From G020354785 sp964521285 (GTDB lineage Bacteria; Bacteroidota; Bacteroidia; Bacteroidales; UBA10428), in assembly GCA_964521285.1 (NCBI GenBank), contig CAZFQS010000016.1, forward strand, positions 13,737-77,736: a stretch of DNA of 64,000 bases, read 5' to 3'. The translations under genes and the position numbers were made by a program. The notes beneath the pieces were generated by a model. It was given only the letters and a program-made list of their open reading frames with translations, did no database searches and was not told the DNA's origin. Within the stretch, counting starts at the first letter, position 1, and every line of letters starts with the position of its first letter. Positions 8,379 to 17,609 of the stretch are shown here, piece after piece.

Positions 8379-10559
8379 TTATTCCCTTTCAATAAATTCC
8401 GTAGGTGATTTTCCGAATTGCTTCTGAAAGCAATCTGAGAAGTAGGAAGGGCTGTTGAATCCTGTTTCATAGGCAACCTCGGAAATGTTGCCGTATTTTT
8501 GTTTTAATAAGCTGGCTGCGCGTTTCAGGCGCATTATGCGAATAAGCTCTACCGGTGTAAAGTTGGTAAGGGCATGAACTTTTCGATATAACTGGGAATG
8601 ACTCATTCCAACTTCTTTTCCAAAAATGCTCACCCCAAATCCCGGGTTGCTCATACTCTTTTCAATTATATCCATTGCGCGGATTATGAACCTTTCATCA
8701 GCAGATGTTACTGCAATCTCTTTGGGAGAAAGTGTTATGTTTCGGGAAAAACGCTCACGCAGCTTTCGACGCTGCTCAATCAGGTTTCTTGTCCGTAATT
8801 TTAGCTCTTTATCATTAAATGGTTTTACGAGGTAATCATCTGCGCCGGTTTCAAGACCTTCCAGCTTTTTAGTATCAGTGGCCATGGCTGTAAGAAGTAT
8901 TACCGGTATATGGCTGGTCCGTTCATCGGTTTTAAGTTTCTCACAAAGTATAAATCCGTCCATTACGGGCATCATCACATCGCTTATAACAATATCAGGT
9001 ATAATCTCAAATGCCGTATCAAGCGCTTCCTTTCCGTTGCTTGCTATTCTAATATTATATTCTGCGCATAAGATGGATTCAAGATAATGTATAACATCCG
9101 TATTATCCTCCACAATTAAAAGTATAGGAAGATCTTTAGTTTTTTCTTTTTCTTCATATTCTTTTTCAAGCCTTTGTGTACTGTCCGGAATGAAAAATGA
9201 AATACCTGATTTCACTCTTTCCAGGTCAATATCTTGGCTTACTGGTGAATTATTTGTTATGGGTATGGTAACACTGAATTCTGTTCCAGTCACCGGATGA
9301 CTTTGCACACTAATCCTTCCTTTTAATAGGGTTATCAGTTCCTTTGTCAGGGCCAATCCAATTCCTGGCCCCTCTGATCTGGCTGAAGAGTCTTCTTCAA
9401 CTTTATAATACCGGTTAAAAATGTAAGATAATTTGTCCGGAGGAATGCCAATCCCGTTATCCTTTATTTTAATTACCAGTTCATTATTCTCTTTATCCTT
9501 ATTTGTATCAATGATCATATGAATTTCTCCTCCTTCATGCGTATATTTAATAGCATTTGACAGAAGGTTCGATATAATTTGCATCATCTTTTCCGAATCA
9601 ATGTCCAGAACTAATTTATTGATATGAGAATTGAAGTTTAAATTAATGTTTTTGCTTTCAGCAAGCGAACTAAAAGTGTAAAAAATATACCGGAGGTAGC
9701 TGATTATTTCTCCCTGGTAATAATTTACATGCATGGCTTTAGCTTCGATTTTTGACAGATCCAGAATTTGATTAATAAGATGCAACAGGTTTTTACCGTT
9801 ACGCTTTATCATTTCCAGAGACTCATCCAGTCTTTCGTGTGGATTTTTCACAATCTGATCTGCCATACCCAGTATAATAGTTAAAGGAGTACGGAACTCA
9901 TGTGTTATATTAGTATATATCTTTGTTTTTACTTCATCAATCTCTTTTAACCGTAATGCTTCATATTGTTTTATTTTAATTGTCTGGCCCGCATAAAACC
10001 TCAGAGTGAAAAAATTAACAACAACTACAATCAAGAATTGAACAATAAACATAAATATGTTAATTGAAGGAGTTATTGGAGGATAGGGAGGGATAAAAGG
10101 TTGAAGAAAAGCCTCAGCAATTACAGTCAGAATATAAAAAATCAGAATCATAATTGCCCGTCTTCCATTGGGGAAAATCAGCGCATACAAAGGGCCCAAC
10201 AATCCAACAAATACAATACCCGCAGAATGAAAAATTCCTCCTGTAATCAGGACACCTGTGAAAGAGAAGATTACGTGAAACACTTGAGTTGTAAGTCCAA
10301 ACCATTCTACCCCGCGCCGGACCTTATAAAATATGATCAACTGAATAATTTGAAATCCCACATATACAGTCCCCAGCATGGTCCATCTTGGGATGGACAG
10401 GATCAGGGATAATGGAACTAATGGAAAAACGAGAAAAATTGCCAGATGTAATGAAACCCAGTGAATCCGTTTTAACAGGTATAGATCTTCACTGTCTCCC
10501 TGATATTGTATTGAACGCGTTATCCATGCATTAACTTTTGGAATTAACCGCTTAAACAT
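8379..10559 (-). CDS. Hybrid histidine kinase / response regulator / AraC transcription factor
   Basis: A 726-residue one-protein two-component system. Residues ~33-185 form about five or six membrane helices with little periplasmic sequence; there is no periplasmic propeller or SusC-linked sensor domain. HisKA follows with the phospho-acceptor His220 in ITHEFRTPLT, then HATPase_c (NLLSNAIKY near 331, DNGIGIP near 367, GPGIGLAL near 397). A receiver domain at ~478-600 has phospho-Asp527 in VISDVMMP and the KP pair near 579. An AraC-type helix-turn-helix occupies the last ~100 residues (FNSPSYFSDCFQKQFGKSP). Signal and target genes are unknown; the flanking Kelch/T9SS genes on the same strand are obvious candidates. 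Confidence 0.92.
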   Translation of the reverse strand: MFKRLIPKVNAWITRSIQYQGDSEDLYLLKRIHWVSLHLAIFLVFPLVPLSLILSIPRWTMLGTVYVGFQIIQLIIFYKVRRGVEWFGLTTQVFHVIFSFTGVLITGGIFHSAGIVFVGLLGPLYALIFPNGRRAIMILIFYILTVIAEAFLQPFIPPYPPITPSINIFMFIVQFLIVVVVNFFTLRFYAGQTIKIKQYEALRLKEIDEVKTKIYTNITHEFRTPLTIILGMADQIVKNPHERLDESLEMIKRNGKNLLHLINQILDLSKIEAKAMHVNYYQGEIISYLRYIFYTFSSLAESKNINLNFNSHINKLVLDIDSEKMMQIISNLLSNAIKYTHEGGEIHMIIDTNKDKENNELVIKIKDNGIGIPPDKLSYIFNRYYKVEEDSSARSEGPGIGLALTKELITLLKGRISVQSHPVTGTEFSVTIPITNNSPVSQDIDLERVKSGISFFIPDSTQRLEKEYEEKEKTKDLPILLIVEDNTDVIHYLESILCAEYNIRIASNGKEALDTAFEIIPDIVISDVMMPVMDGFILCEKLKTDERTSHIPVILLTAMATDTKKLEGLETGADDYLVKPFNDKELKLRTRNLIEQRRKLRERFSRNITLSPKEIAVTSADERFIIRAMDIIEKSMSNPGFGVSIFGKEVGMSHSQLYRKVHALTNFTPVELIRIMRLKRAASLLKQKYGNISEVAYETGFNSPSYFSDCFQKQFGKSPTEFIERE

Positions 10560-10707
10560 ACTGATTAAATTATATCATAAAAGTATAAAATCGAACTAAT
10601 TATATTTCATTAACTTATTTATTATGTGATGCAAGTTAATAATTTTCTATTATCCTGATTGAATGCCACTGGAGTTTACTGATTTATAATATGTTAAGCA
10701 CAGAGTG

Positions 10708-10759
10708 CAAAAAACAGCAAACATATACCGGTATAAAGTTACCGGTACATGCTTGCTGT
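10708..10759 (-). terminator. Rho-independent terminator after the second Kelch gene
   Basis: Read on the minus strand, a long stem ends in a U-tract (complement of the A-run at 10709-10714). The arms ACAGCAA (10714-10720) and TTGCTGT (10753-10759) enclose CAT/ATG and two copies of the self-complementary octamer TACCGGTA around a six-base loop. It lies about 50 bases past the stop of the minus-strand gene at 10809. Confidence 0.7.
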
Positions 10760-10808
10760 AAAAAATGTTATCTATATGATTAGGCCGGGGATTTGCCCTG
10801 CTGGTTCT

Positions 10809-12080
10809 TTACTTTTGCAGAATCAGTTTCCTTGTTCCTGATAACTTATTATCAATGATAAGAGTGCAGAAGTATATCCCGCTTTTAATTTGTTTTCCGT
10901 ATTTATTCCTTCCATCCCATGTCACTTCGTGGAATCCCGCAGGCATATTATCATCCACAAGCGTACATACTTCCTGTCCCAGCAGGTTTATAACCCGCAA
11001 CACCACACGGGCCTGACCCGGAAGTTCGTATTTTATTTCTATCTGCCCATTAAACGGATTGGGATAAACCTGGTAAAGACCGGCAAAAGCAAGGCTTCTG
11101 TTTGGATGGTTTTCAACAGACGTTATTAATACTGTATCAGCTGCCGGATCATATTCTTCCACCGAAGTAACGAGAAAAGGTTCTGAACCAACAGGATATG
11201 ATCCCCCTATGGCATACATTTTATTTCCTACCGAACCAAAGAAAAACATAAGCCTTTTTTGCTGCATGGGAGATTTTCTGGTCCATGTATCCGTAACGGG
11301 ATCATACAATTCATTTGTGGGAACAACTCGTACTCCATTAGTAAAACCACCGACTGCATATACTTTTCCATCCATGGCGCATATTCCCAAAGCCATACGG
11401 CTCGTCGGCATGTCAGTTTTTGCAGTCCAGCTGTTTGTTGCCGGATCATAGACTTCAACATAATCAAAGGCATAGTCATGCAAGTTCTCATCCCCTCCTC
11501 CGAAAATATAAATTTTACCATCCACCACACAGGCTGTCACTAAGGCCCTGGGTGACGACAGCGGGGCTTTCTCTGACCATGTTTCAGTAACAGGTTCATA
11601 GGTCATTACAGTTGAAATCGGGGGTGTATAAGCATTAATCGTGCCTCCGATAAGATAAATTGTGTCGTTTAATACAGCTATTCCGGGAAATGCAATTTCA
11701 TAGGGCATATTGGCTTTCTGAGTCCATGTATTGGTTTGCGGATCATACTCATGGACGTTATTCTGAGCATCAGCATAAGGATCGGGATACAGTCCTCCAA
11801 ACACATAGATTTTGCCATTAAAGGTGCAGGTTGCATGTGCACAACGTTTTACCGGCAGAGAATCCATCTCTGTCCAGGTATCCAAAACAGGATCGTACAT
11901 TTCATTAACACCTGTCACATCATAGTGGGAAGGGAATCCACCTATAACATATATTTTTCCATCCACAACAGCGCCCCCGGTAAATCCCCGGCCTGTAGGT
12001 ATGGGATTTTTAAAAGTCCAGGGATTAACTTGTGCCAGGCTTACAGTATTTATACCCGATAGTCCGGCTAACAGGAACAT
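10809..12080 (-). CDS. Kelch-repeat protein with T9SS sorting domain; signal peptide interrupted by a stop codon
   Basis: A 423-residue readable frame with six Kelch blades (DGKIYVIGG, NGKIYVFGG and similar) and a T9SS C-terminal domain (YPNPFNGQIEIKYELP ... LILQK). It is a paralogue of the Kelch gene at 6896-8191. The natural start is probably not 12080 but the ATG at 12119-12117: it has AGGAGG at 12125-12130 at the same five-base spacing as the paralogue and begins MKKFT. In that frame codon 6 is TAG (12104-12102), after which NIILFISMFLLAGLSG continues the signal peptide. Translation restarting at 12080 would give a protein that lacks the basic n-region yet keeps most of the hydrophobic core. 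The gene may be a recent pseudogene, may restart internally, or may carry a sequencing error. Confidence 0.8.
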   Translation of the reverse strand: MFLLAGLSGINTVSLAQVNPWTFKNPIPTGRGFTGGAVVDGKIYVIGGFPSHYDVTGVNEMYDPVLDTWTEMDSLPVKRCAHATCTFNGKIYVFGGLYPDPYADAQNNVHEYDPQTNTWTQKANMPYEIAFPGIAVLNDTIYLIGGTINAYTPPISTVMTYEPVTETWSEKAPLSSPRALVTACVVDGKIYIFGGGDENLHDYAFDYVEVYDPATNSWTAKTDMPTSRMALGICAMDGKVYAVGGFTNGVRVVPTNELYDPVTDTWTRKSPMQQKRLMFFFGSVGNKMYAIGGSYPVGSEPFLVTSVEEYDPAADTVLITSVENHPNRSLAFAGLYQVYPNPFNGQIEIKYELPGQARVVLRVINLLGQEVCTLVDDNMPAGFHEVTWDGRNKYGKQIKSGIYFCTLIIDNKLSGTRKLILQK

Positions 12081-12377
12081 ACTAATAAATAGTATAATGT
12101 TCTAAGTAAATTTTTTCATAATGTCCTCCTTTTTTGATCTGGTTAATTAAATAGTTAAAGTTATTTGGCCATATAGGTATCCAAATCAGATGCAAGAAAA
12201 TTCTCATTACAGTAGTGAAGTCTTCCTGATAAGGCTAAAATAAAATAACCGTATTGCGCTATTGTTTAGAAATATTAATTTATAATTGCCGGATGTAAAT
12301 TAAAATAAATCGGTGAAATAACCAAATGAAAAAGGCGATCTCTTATTGAGGCTACCTTATTTTTGGTTAATTTATAA

Positions 12378-12391
12378 GGGCGCTGTCCCTA
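12378..12391. repeat. GGGGACAGCGCC-family half-palindrome
   Basis: GGGCGCTGTCCCTA is one arm of the dispersed palindrome. It supplies the stop codon of the minus-strand fusion gene (12391-12389). I see no matching partner arm nearby. Confidence 0.5.
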
Positions 12392-13468
12392 TCTCGTATA
12401 TGGTTCTATTGCTTTAGCCTGGTTATGTTTGGCAACAAATCTATCCCGGTCTTTTTGAGACGCAAACAGATACAAGGCATAGCCACCCCATCCTCCACCA
12501 CAATATTTGCGGGCAAGGCATTTTTCAGCATCAATGAGAGGCTCCATTCCTTCTTCTGTCTGGGCCCTATAGCTCATCTTCACAGCCTCTGCCAGTTTTT
12601 TAAGGTCAGCTTGCAGTACAGCCCCAGCCGCAACGAGCCCGGCCTTATAAATCAGGTCGTAGTTACGTTTTTTTTCGGCTATACCGGGAGTGTCATGTTC
12701 AATATCGGTAAAATACAGGGCAATAAGGTCTTTAAGCATATCACCATTTCTCTTGAAGTGCAACACGGGTCGCATTCCGCTTTCCCAGACACAGAGTCCG
12801 GTTTCCTGAATAACAGCAGGGTCCTGCCAGCCGACACCCAGATCCAGTTCACTGTTTACCCCATCTTCCCCGGTAAGAAGTGCCCATGCACCACTGCCTC
12901 CAACACCGGAGCGCTTTTCATATTCCCATTTTTTCAGTGAAACAAGAGGAGATATAGCGCAGTTAACAATAAAGCCGCCTTTTTTGGCAAAACGGGGTAC
13001 GTCCAGCCACCCGCCCGCAAAATCAATCCTTAAAGGAGCCTCCTGTGGAGCACGTATCCATTTTACTAATTTAGTAGTAGAAACCGGCTCAAATTTGGGT
13101 GGAGTTTTGGGCAGCACGTAGTATTGAGTTCCTGTTTGTTCACATAATTCGATCTTTTTTTCAGTATATTGATCATCCCCAGTAACTGCCAGAATATCAG
13201 GCTTGATACGTAAAAAATGATCTTTAAAATCCATTCCTATCTCCATATTTGTTCCGACAACTACATCATCAACCATCTCAAGTGCCTGAATAAGGACTTT
13301 TTTATGTTCCTGAGGTACTGAAGGGCGACGCATTTTGTGTTTCCATAATACGTCGTCTGAAGCAAAGCATACTGTCAAGTGATCCCCCAGGGCCTTGGCG
13401 TCATTAAAAAATTGTACATGCCCTGCATGCAAAATATCATAACATCCGGATACAAAAATTTTTTTCAT
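12389..13468 (-). CDS. Cytidylyltransferase-like domain fused to a short GHMP kinase-like domain
   Basis: A 359-residue two-domain protein. Residues 1 to ~125 are a nucleotidyltransferase of the RfaE-C/TagD type: GCYDILHAGHVQFF carries the HxGH motif (residues 14-17). From ~142 it turns into a GHMP kinase: APLRIDFAGGWLDVP is the substrate-side N-terminal motif, SGVGGSGAW (187-195) the ATP-binding motif, and CGGGWGGYALYLF near 325 the third motif. The kinase part is only ~220 residues, below the usual ~330. By analogy with HldE and with fucokinase fusions it would phosphorylate a sugar and activate it with a nucleotide, but the sugar is unknown. GC content is clearly higher than the backbone, and palindromic repeats flank the gene on both sides, which suggests transfer. 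Confidence 0.8.
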   Translation of the reverse strand: MKKIFVSGCYDILHAGHVQFFNDAKALGDHLTVCFASDDVLWKHKMRRPSVPQEHKKVLIQALEMVDDVVVGTNMEIGMDFKDHFLRIKPDILAVTGDDQYTEKKIELCEQTGTQYYVLPKTPPKFEPVSTTKLVKWIRAPQEAPLRIDFAGGWLDVPRFAKKGGFIVNCAISPLVSLKKWEYEKRSGVGGSGAWALLTGEDGVNSELDLGVGWQDPAVIQETGLCVWESGMRPVLHFKRNGDMLKDLIALYFTDIEHDTPGIAEKKRNYDLIYKAGLVAAGAVLQADLKKLAEAVKMSYRAQTEEGMEPLIDAEKCLARKYCGGGWGGYALYLFASQKDRDRFVAKHNQAKAIEPYTR

Positions 13469-13485
13469 ATTAATTCCTGTTTTCG

Positions 13486-13525
13486 GAGAGGGGACAGCGC
13501 CCCTTCCCGGGCGCTGTCCCCATGT
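13486..13525. repeat. GGGGACAGCGCC-family palindrome, perfect copy
   Basis: GGGGACAGCGCCC (13490-13502) and GGGCGCTGTCCCC (13509-13521) form a perfect 13-base-pair inverted repeat with a six-base loop. It lies just upstream of the fusion gene start, in the gap before ispG. Confidence 0.85.
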
Positions 13526-13687
13526 CTCCTCTGCTAATATTGCTGCAAGTTAATATAATTATAAAATATTTAACATTGAATTACTATTTTTGAAGTGATA
13601 ATTAGTTTGAAAGTACAATAATAAAAACACTACCATCCCTCTTAATAAAAGGGAAATTTATTCGGGGTAGTTTTATTACTCAATTTT

Positions 13688-15652
13688 ATGACATACCGGC
13701 ATTATAAGAACGAAAAGACTGATTACAGGTATTGTGACAGTCTTACACAATATCTCCGCAGAAAAACAGCTGAAGTAAAAGTCGGAGATGTGCCACTTGG
13801 CGGTGATAATCCGTTAAGAGTTCAGTCTATGACCAGCACAAGTACCAAGGATATTAAAGCTACAGTTGACCAATGTATAAAAATAATTAAAGCAGGGGCC
13901 GACTATGTAAGAATTACTGTACCATCAATTAAAGAAGTAGAATGTTTATCAGGCATTATCTCTGAGCTTAGAAAAAAGGGATACAATTCACCGATAATTG
14001 CTGATATTCATTTTAATCCGGAAATTGCCAGACGTGCAGCAGCAATTGCGGAAAAGATAAGAATAAATCCGGGAAATTTTGCAGACAGTAAGAAATTGAG
14101 CAAGCCTGATTACACTGAAAAGGAATTTAATGAAGATGCTGAACATTTAAAAGAAAAATTTATTCCTCTTCTTAATGTCTGTAAGGATAATAATACTGCA
14201 TTGCGTATCGGAACAAATCACGGGTCACTATCTGACAGGATTATGAACCGCTATGGAGATACTCCCGAAGGTATGGCAGAATCGGCAATGGAATATTTAA
14301 GAATTTGTAAAGAAGAGCATTTTAATAATGTGGTAGTATCGATGAAAGCCAGTAATACACGGATTATGGTTCAGTCAACCAGGCTTCTGGTGAACAGGAT
14401 GTTAAAAGAGAATATGCATTATCCCTTACATACAGGAGTAACTGAAGCAGGGGAGGGTGATGATGGAAGAATAAAGTCAGCTGCAGGGATTGGGGCTCTG
14501 CTGGCAGATGGCATCGGAGATACTATCAGGATATCACTTACAGAAAATCCAGAAAAAGAGATTCCTGTAGCAAAAAAATTAGTTGATTATTTCTCGGGCC
14601 GGGGAAAGCACAAAGCAATAAGAGAAATATCAGATTATAAATTAAATCCTTTTCAATATAAAAAAAGAGAAACGCATTCTGTTTTTAATATAGGCGGTAA
14701 ATATCATCCTGTTGTTATATCGGATTTGAGTGATGCAGGATTTTCATCTGAAGCTCTGTCTAAGTCAGGATGGCGATATGACAAATCCTATAAAAACTGG
14801 GCATTTGGTGATATAGCAGCAGATTATTTATACCTTAAGGATATTGACAATGAATTTGAAATTCCCGGAGATAAAGGAATAATAATGGATTATAATAAAT
14901 GGAAAGAATTTAGGGGTAATAAGAATAAATGTTTCCCTCTTTTCATCTTAGCTGATTATTTTAAGGAGCCAGAAAAATCAGGAAAAATAAATTTTGTAAA
15001 AATTTTCTATAATGATTTAAATGATACTGCAATCAAAAGCCTTTGCAGTGATTCTACAATAGTGCTGGTGTCGGAGACTGATAATATAAACGGATTTGCA
15101 GAACAGAGAGCTTTATTTTGTGAGTTAATAAATGCAGGTTGTAATACTCCGGTAGTTATAAAAAGAAATTATAGCGAAAATGACAGGGAAGATTTTCAGC
15201 TTAAAAGTGCCGCTGATAGCGGGGGATTATTTTTGGATGGTCTGGGTGATGGAATATGGCTTACAAATAAAGGAAATGTTGAATTGAGAGACATAACTTC
15301 AACTGCATTTGGTATATTGCAGGCGTGCCGTGCCAGAATTTCAAAAACAGAATATATATCATGCCCGTCCTGCGGAAGAACTAATTTTAATATTCAGGAG
15401 GTAGTCATTAAGATTCGTGAAAGAACATCACATTTGAAAGGATTAAAAATTGCTGTAATGGGATGTATAGTAAACGGGCCGGGGGAGATGGCTGATGCTG
15501 ATTACGGGTATATAGGAGTGGGCAAGAATAAGGTAACACTTTATAAAGCCAGGATGGCCGTTAAAAAAAATATACCCGAAGATGAGGCAGTTGATGAATT
15601 AATTTTATTGATAAAAGAAAACAATGACTGGCTGGAGTTACCGGAAATATAA
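13688..15652 (+). CDS. ispG: 4-hydroxy-3-methylbut-2-en-1-yl diphosphate synthase, long form
   Basis: IspG (GcpE) reduces methylerythritol cyclodiphosphate to HMBPP in the MEP isoprenoid pathway, using a [4Fe-4S] cluster. The 654-residue protein is the long form known from Bacteroidota, Chlamydiae and plants, with an extra domain between the TIM barrel and the reductase-like C-terminus. The barrel part has PLRVQSMTSTSTKDI, ADIHFNP and RINPGN. The insert covers roughly residues 310-540. The cluster-binding segments are SCPSCGRTNFN and MGCIVNGPGEMADADYGYIG near the C-terminus. The gene stands alone on the plus strand. Confidence 0.96.
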   Translation: MTYRHYKNEKTDYRYCDSLTQYLRRKTAEVKVGDVPLGGDNPLRVQSMTSTSTKDIKATVDQCIKIIKAGADYVRITVPSIKEVECLSGIISELRKKGYNSPIIADIHFNPEIARRAAAIAEKIRINPGNFADSKKLSKPDYTEKEFNEDAEHLKEKFIPLLNVCKDNNTALRIGTNHGSLSDRIMNRYGDTPEGMAESAMEYLRICKEEHFNNVVVSMKASNTRIMVQSTRLLVNRMLKENMHYPLHTGVTEAGEGDDGRIKSAAGIGALLADGIGDTIRISLTENPEKEIPVAKKLVDYFSGRGKHKAIREISDYKLNPFQYKKRETHSVFNIGGKYHPVVISDLSDAGFSSEALSKSGWRYDKSYKNWAFGDIAADYLYLKDIDNEFEIPGDKGIIMDYNKWKEFRGNKNKCFPLFILADYFKEPEKSGKINFVKIFYNDLNDTAIKSLCSDSTIVLVSETDNINGFAEQRALFCELINAGCNTPVVIKRNYSENDREDFQLKSAADSGGLFLDGLGDGIWLTNKGNVELRDITSTAFGILQACRARISKTEYISCPSCGRTNFNIQEVVIKIRERTSHLKGLKIAVMGCIVNGPGEMADADYGYIGVGKNKVTLYKARMAVKKNIPEDEAVDELILLIKENNDWLELPEI

Positions 15653-15674
15653 TTGTAAATCGTAAAAATTAATT

Positions 15675-16151
15675 TTATTCCTTAAAGACTATAGATTCAA
15701 TATCTTTCACATCTACTGCTCTCTCAACGACTTTTTCAGTCAGGGGATTTAAAATCTGGACTTTAATCTGGTTATATTTTTCATCTGCACCGTAACAGGA
15801 CAATTCCAGCTCAGCCTCAACCAGGTCGACAACTACTCCGTTTCTTTTGTAAACAGTAATTCGGGCTTTTTCACTTCCTACCGATGCAACAGGAGGATCA
15901 TCGAAGTCAATCAGAATCATTTTGCTAATAGTCTTATAATCTTTAATCTCTGTCGGGATGTTTTCATATCTTCCTTTTAGCATGATGTAACTGTCGAAAT
16001 ACCTGGATTTATTACATTCGAGCGGTCCAAAATGATATACATCAACAGTTTTGCCGTCTTTCAATTTTATCAGTGCAGGCTGAGTATCTTGCGAGGACAA
16101 GGAAATTGTACAAAAGACAAATAAAACAAGGGGTAAAGCTGTAGGTTTCAT
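15675..16151 (-). CDS. Exported protein of unknown function
   Basis: A 158-residue protein with a signal peptide (MKPTALPLVLFVFCTISLSS) and a mature part rich in beta-strand-type sequence: LIKLKDGKTVDVYHFGPLE, SKMILIDFDDPP and KDIESIVF. It has two cysteines after the signal region (near residues 46 and 113). I do not recognise the family. It is convergent with ispG (22-base gap) and lies 93 bases downstream of metK on the same strand, so it could be read through from metK, but no functional link can be drawn. Confidence 0.75.
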   Translation of the reverse strand: MKPTALPLVLFVFCTISLSSQDTQPALIKLKDGKTVDVYHFGPLECNKSRYFDSYIMLKGRYENIPTEIKDYKTISKMILIDFDDPPVASVGSEKARITVYKRNGVVVDLVEAELELSCYGADEKYNQIKVQILNPLTEKVVERAVDVKDIESIVFKE

Positions 16152-16244
16152 TTTTTATTTGTTCTATTAATTAATAATTCTTTTATAATGAGCAAATTAG
16201 TAAATTTATTCGTTTAATAAAAAGTTTTATTAAACTAATTCAAT

Positions 16245-17495
16245 CTAAAGGTTAAATACTTCCTTTATTTTATATACATAATCGGTCTTTTCCCATGTAA
16301 AGAATTCTACTTTTCTGGTTTCCGGAATATTATTTCTATATATTATAACATCATCAGTATAAGGGGTTCTTCCCATGTGTCCGTATGCAGCAGAAGGCAG
16401 GAAAATCGGGTTTTTTAATCCAAGTCTTTTGATTATGGCACTTGGCCTTAAATCAAATATTTGTCTTATTTTTTCAGCAATCTCTGCATCAGTATGATTT
16501 ACTTTGGATGTGTTAAAGGTATTTATATATAGACCAACGGGCTCTGCTATACCAATTGCGTAGGCAATTTGAACAAGAACTTCATCAGCCATGCCTGCTG
16601 CCACAAGATTCTTAGCTATATGACGTGTAGCATATGCTGCTGATCGGTCTACTTTTGAACAATCCTTTCCTGAAAAAGCTCCACCACCGTGTGCTCCTTT
16701 GCCCCCATAGGTGTCGACTATCACCTTTCTGCCTGTTAGTCCGGTATCCCCGTGAGGCCCGCCAATAACAAACTTTCCTGTAGGATTAACATGTAATATA
16801 TAATCGTTCCCAAATAAAGTTTGCACACGGGGAGGAAGTTTTGAAATAATTCTGGGGATTAGAATATTTTTAATATCGACCTTTATCTGATGAAGCATTT
16901 TTTCATCAGTGTCAAAATCATCATGCTGTGTGGAAATAACTATAGTATGAATACGTTCCGGCTGGTTATCATTCCCGTATTCAATAGTAACCTGTGATTT
17001 CGAATCCGGGCGTATATAAGTCATTACTTTACGTTCCCTCCGTATTGCAGCAAGTTCTTTTAGCAGCAGGTGTGACAACTCCAGGGAAAGAGGCATATAA
17101 TTATCCGTTTCCCGTGATGCATAACCAAACATCATACCCTGGTCCCCTGCTCCCTGTTCTTCTTCAGATCCTCTGTTCACTCCCCGGGATATGTCCTGCG
17201 ACTGTTCATGAATAGTAGATATAACTCCGCATGAATCTGCTTCAAACATATATTCAGATTCTGTATATCCTATTTTTTTTATAACATTGCGCGCTAATTG
17301 CTGAACATCAATATATGCACCTGTTTTTACTTCACCGCTTAATACAACCAATCCAGTTGTCACCAATGTTTCACATGCAACTTTAGATTCAGGATCATAT
17401 CTTAAAAACTCATCCAAGAGTGCATCGGAGATTTGATCTGCTATTTTATCAGGATGCCCTTCGGAAACTGATTCAGACGTGAATAAATATCCCAT
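16245..17495 (-). CDS. metK: S-adenosylmethionine synthase
   Basis: MetK makes S-adenosylmethionine from methionine and ATP. At 416 residues it is slightly longer than the E. coli enzyme. Diagnostic motifs are FTSESVSEGHPDKIADQISD at the N-terminus (the catalytic His), GAGDQGMMFGYA, GPHGDTGLTGRKVIVDTYGG and GGGAFSGKDCSKVDRS (the P-loop-like metal and phosphate site). No SAM riboswitch-like structure was evident in the 114 bases upstream. Confidence 0.97.
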   Translation of the reverse strand: MGYLFTSESVSEGHPDKIADQISDALLDEFLRYDPESKVACETLVTTGLVVLSGEVKTGAYIDVQQLARNVIKKIGYTESEYMFEADSCGVISTIHEQSQDISRGVNRGSEEEQGAGDQGMMFGYASRETDNYMPLSLELSHLLLKELAAIRRERKVMTYIRPDSKSQVTIEYGNDNQPERIHTIVISTQHDDFDTDEKMLHQIKVDIKNILIPRIISKLPPRVQTLFGNDYILHVNPTGKFVIGGPHGDTGLTGRKVIVDTYGGKGAHGGGAFSGKDCSKVDRSAAYATRHIAKNLVAAGMADEVLVQIAYAIGIAEPVGLYINTFNTSKVNHTDAEIAEKIRQIFDLRPSAIIKRLGLKNPIFLPSAAYGHMGRTPYTDDVIIYRNNIPETRKVEFFTWEKTDYVYKIKEVFNL

Positions 17496-17609
17496 AATAT
17501 TTTATCTGTGTTTTGTGCGAATATCTTTGACTTTGTATTAAAAACCCGTAAATATATTTATATTTTCAGATTTAACAAATATTCATTTGTTATAATACTG
17601 TTATATTGC

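Noticed and set aside
8240..8476. A 78-residue minus-strand frame overlapping the end of the hybrid kinase gene
   Set aside because: It lies in another frame over the AraC domain, which is clearly coding, and has no recognisable sequence.
12425..12940. A 171-residue plus-strand frame opposite the nucleotidyltransferase-kinase fusion
   Set aside because: The minus strand carries clear kinase and HxGH motifs; the plus-strand translation shows no family features and reflects the higher GC content.
17496..17609. Possible SAM riboswitch upstream of metK
   Set aside because: The 114 bases upstream of the start are AT-rich with no convincing multi-stem structure or riboswitch core.
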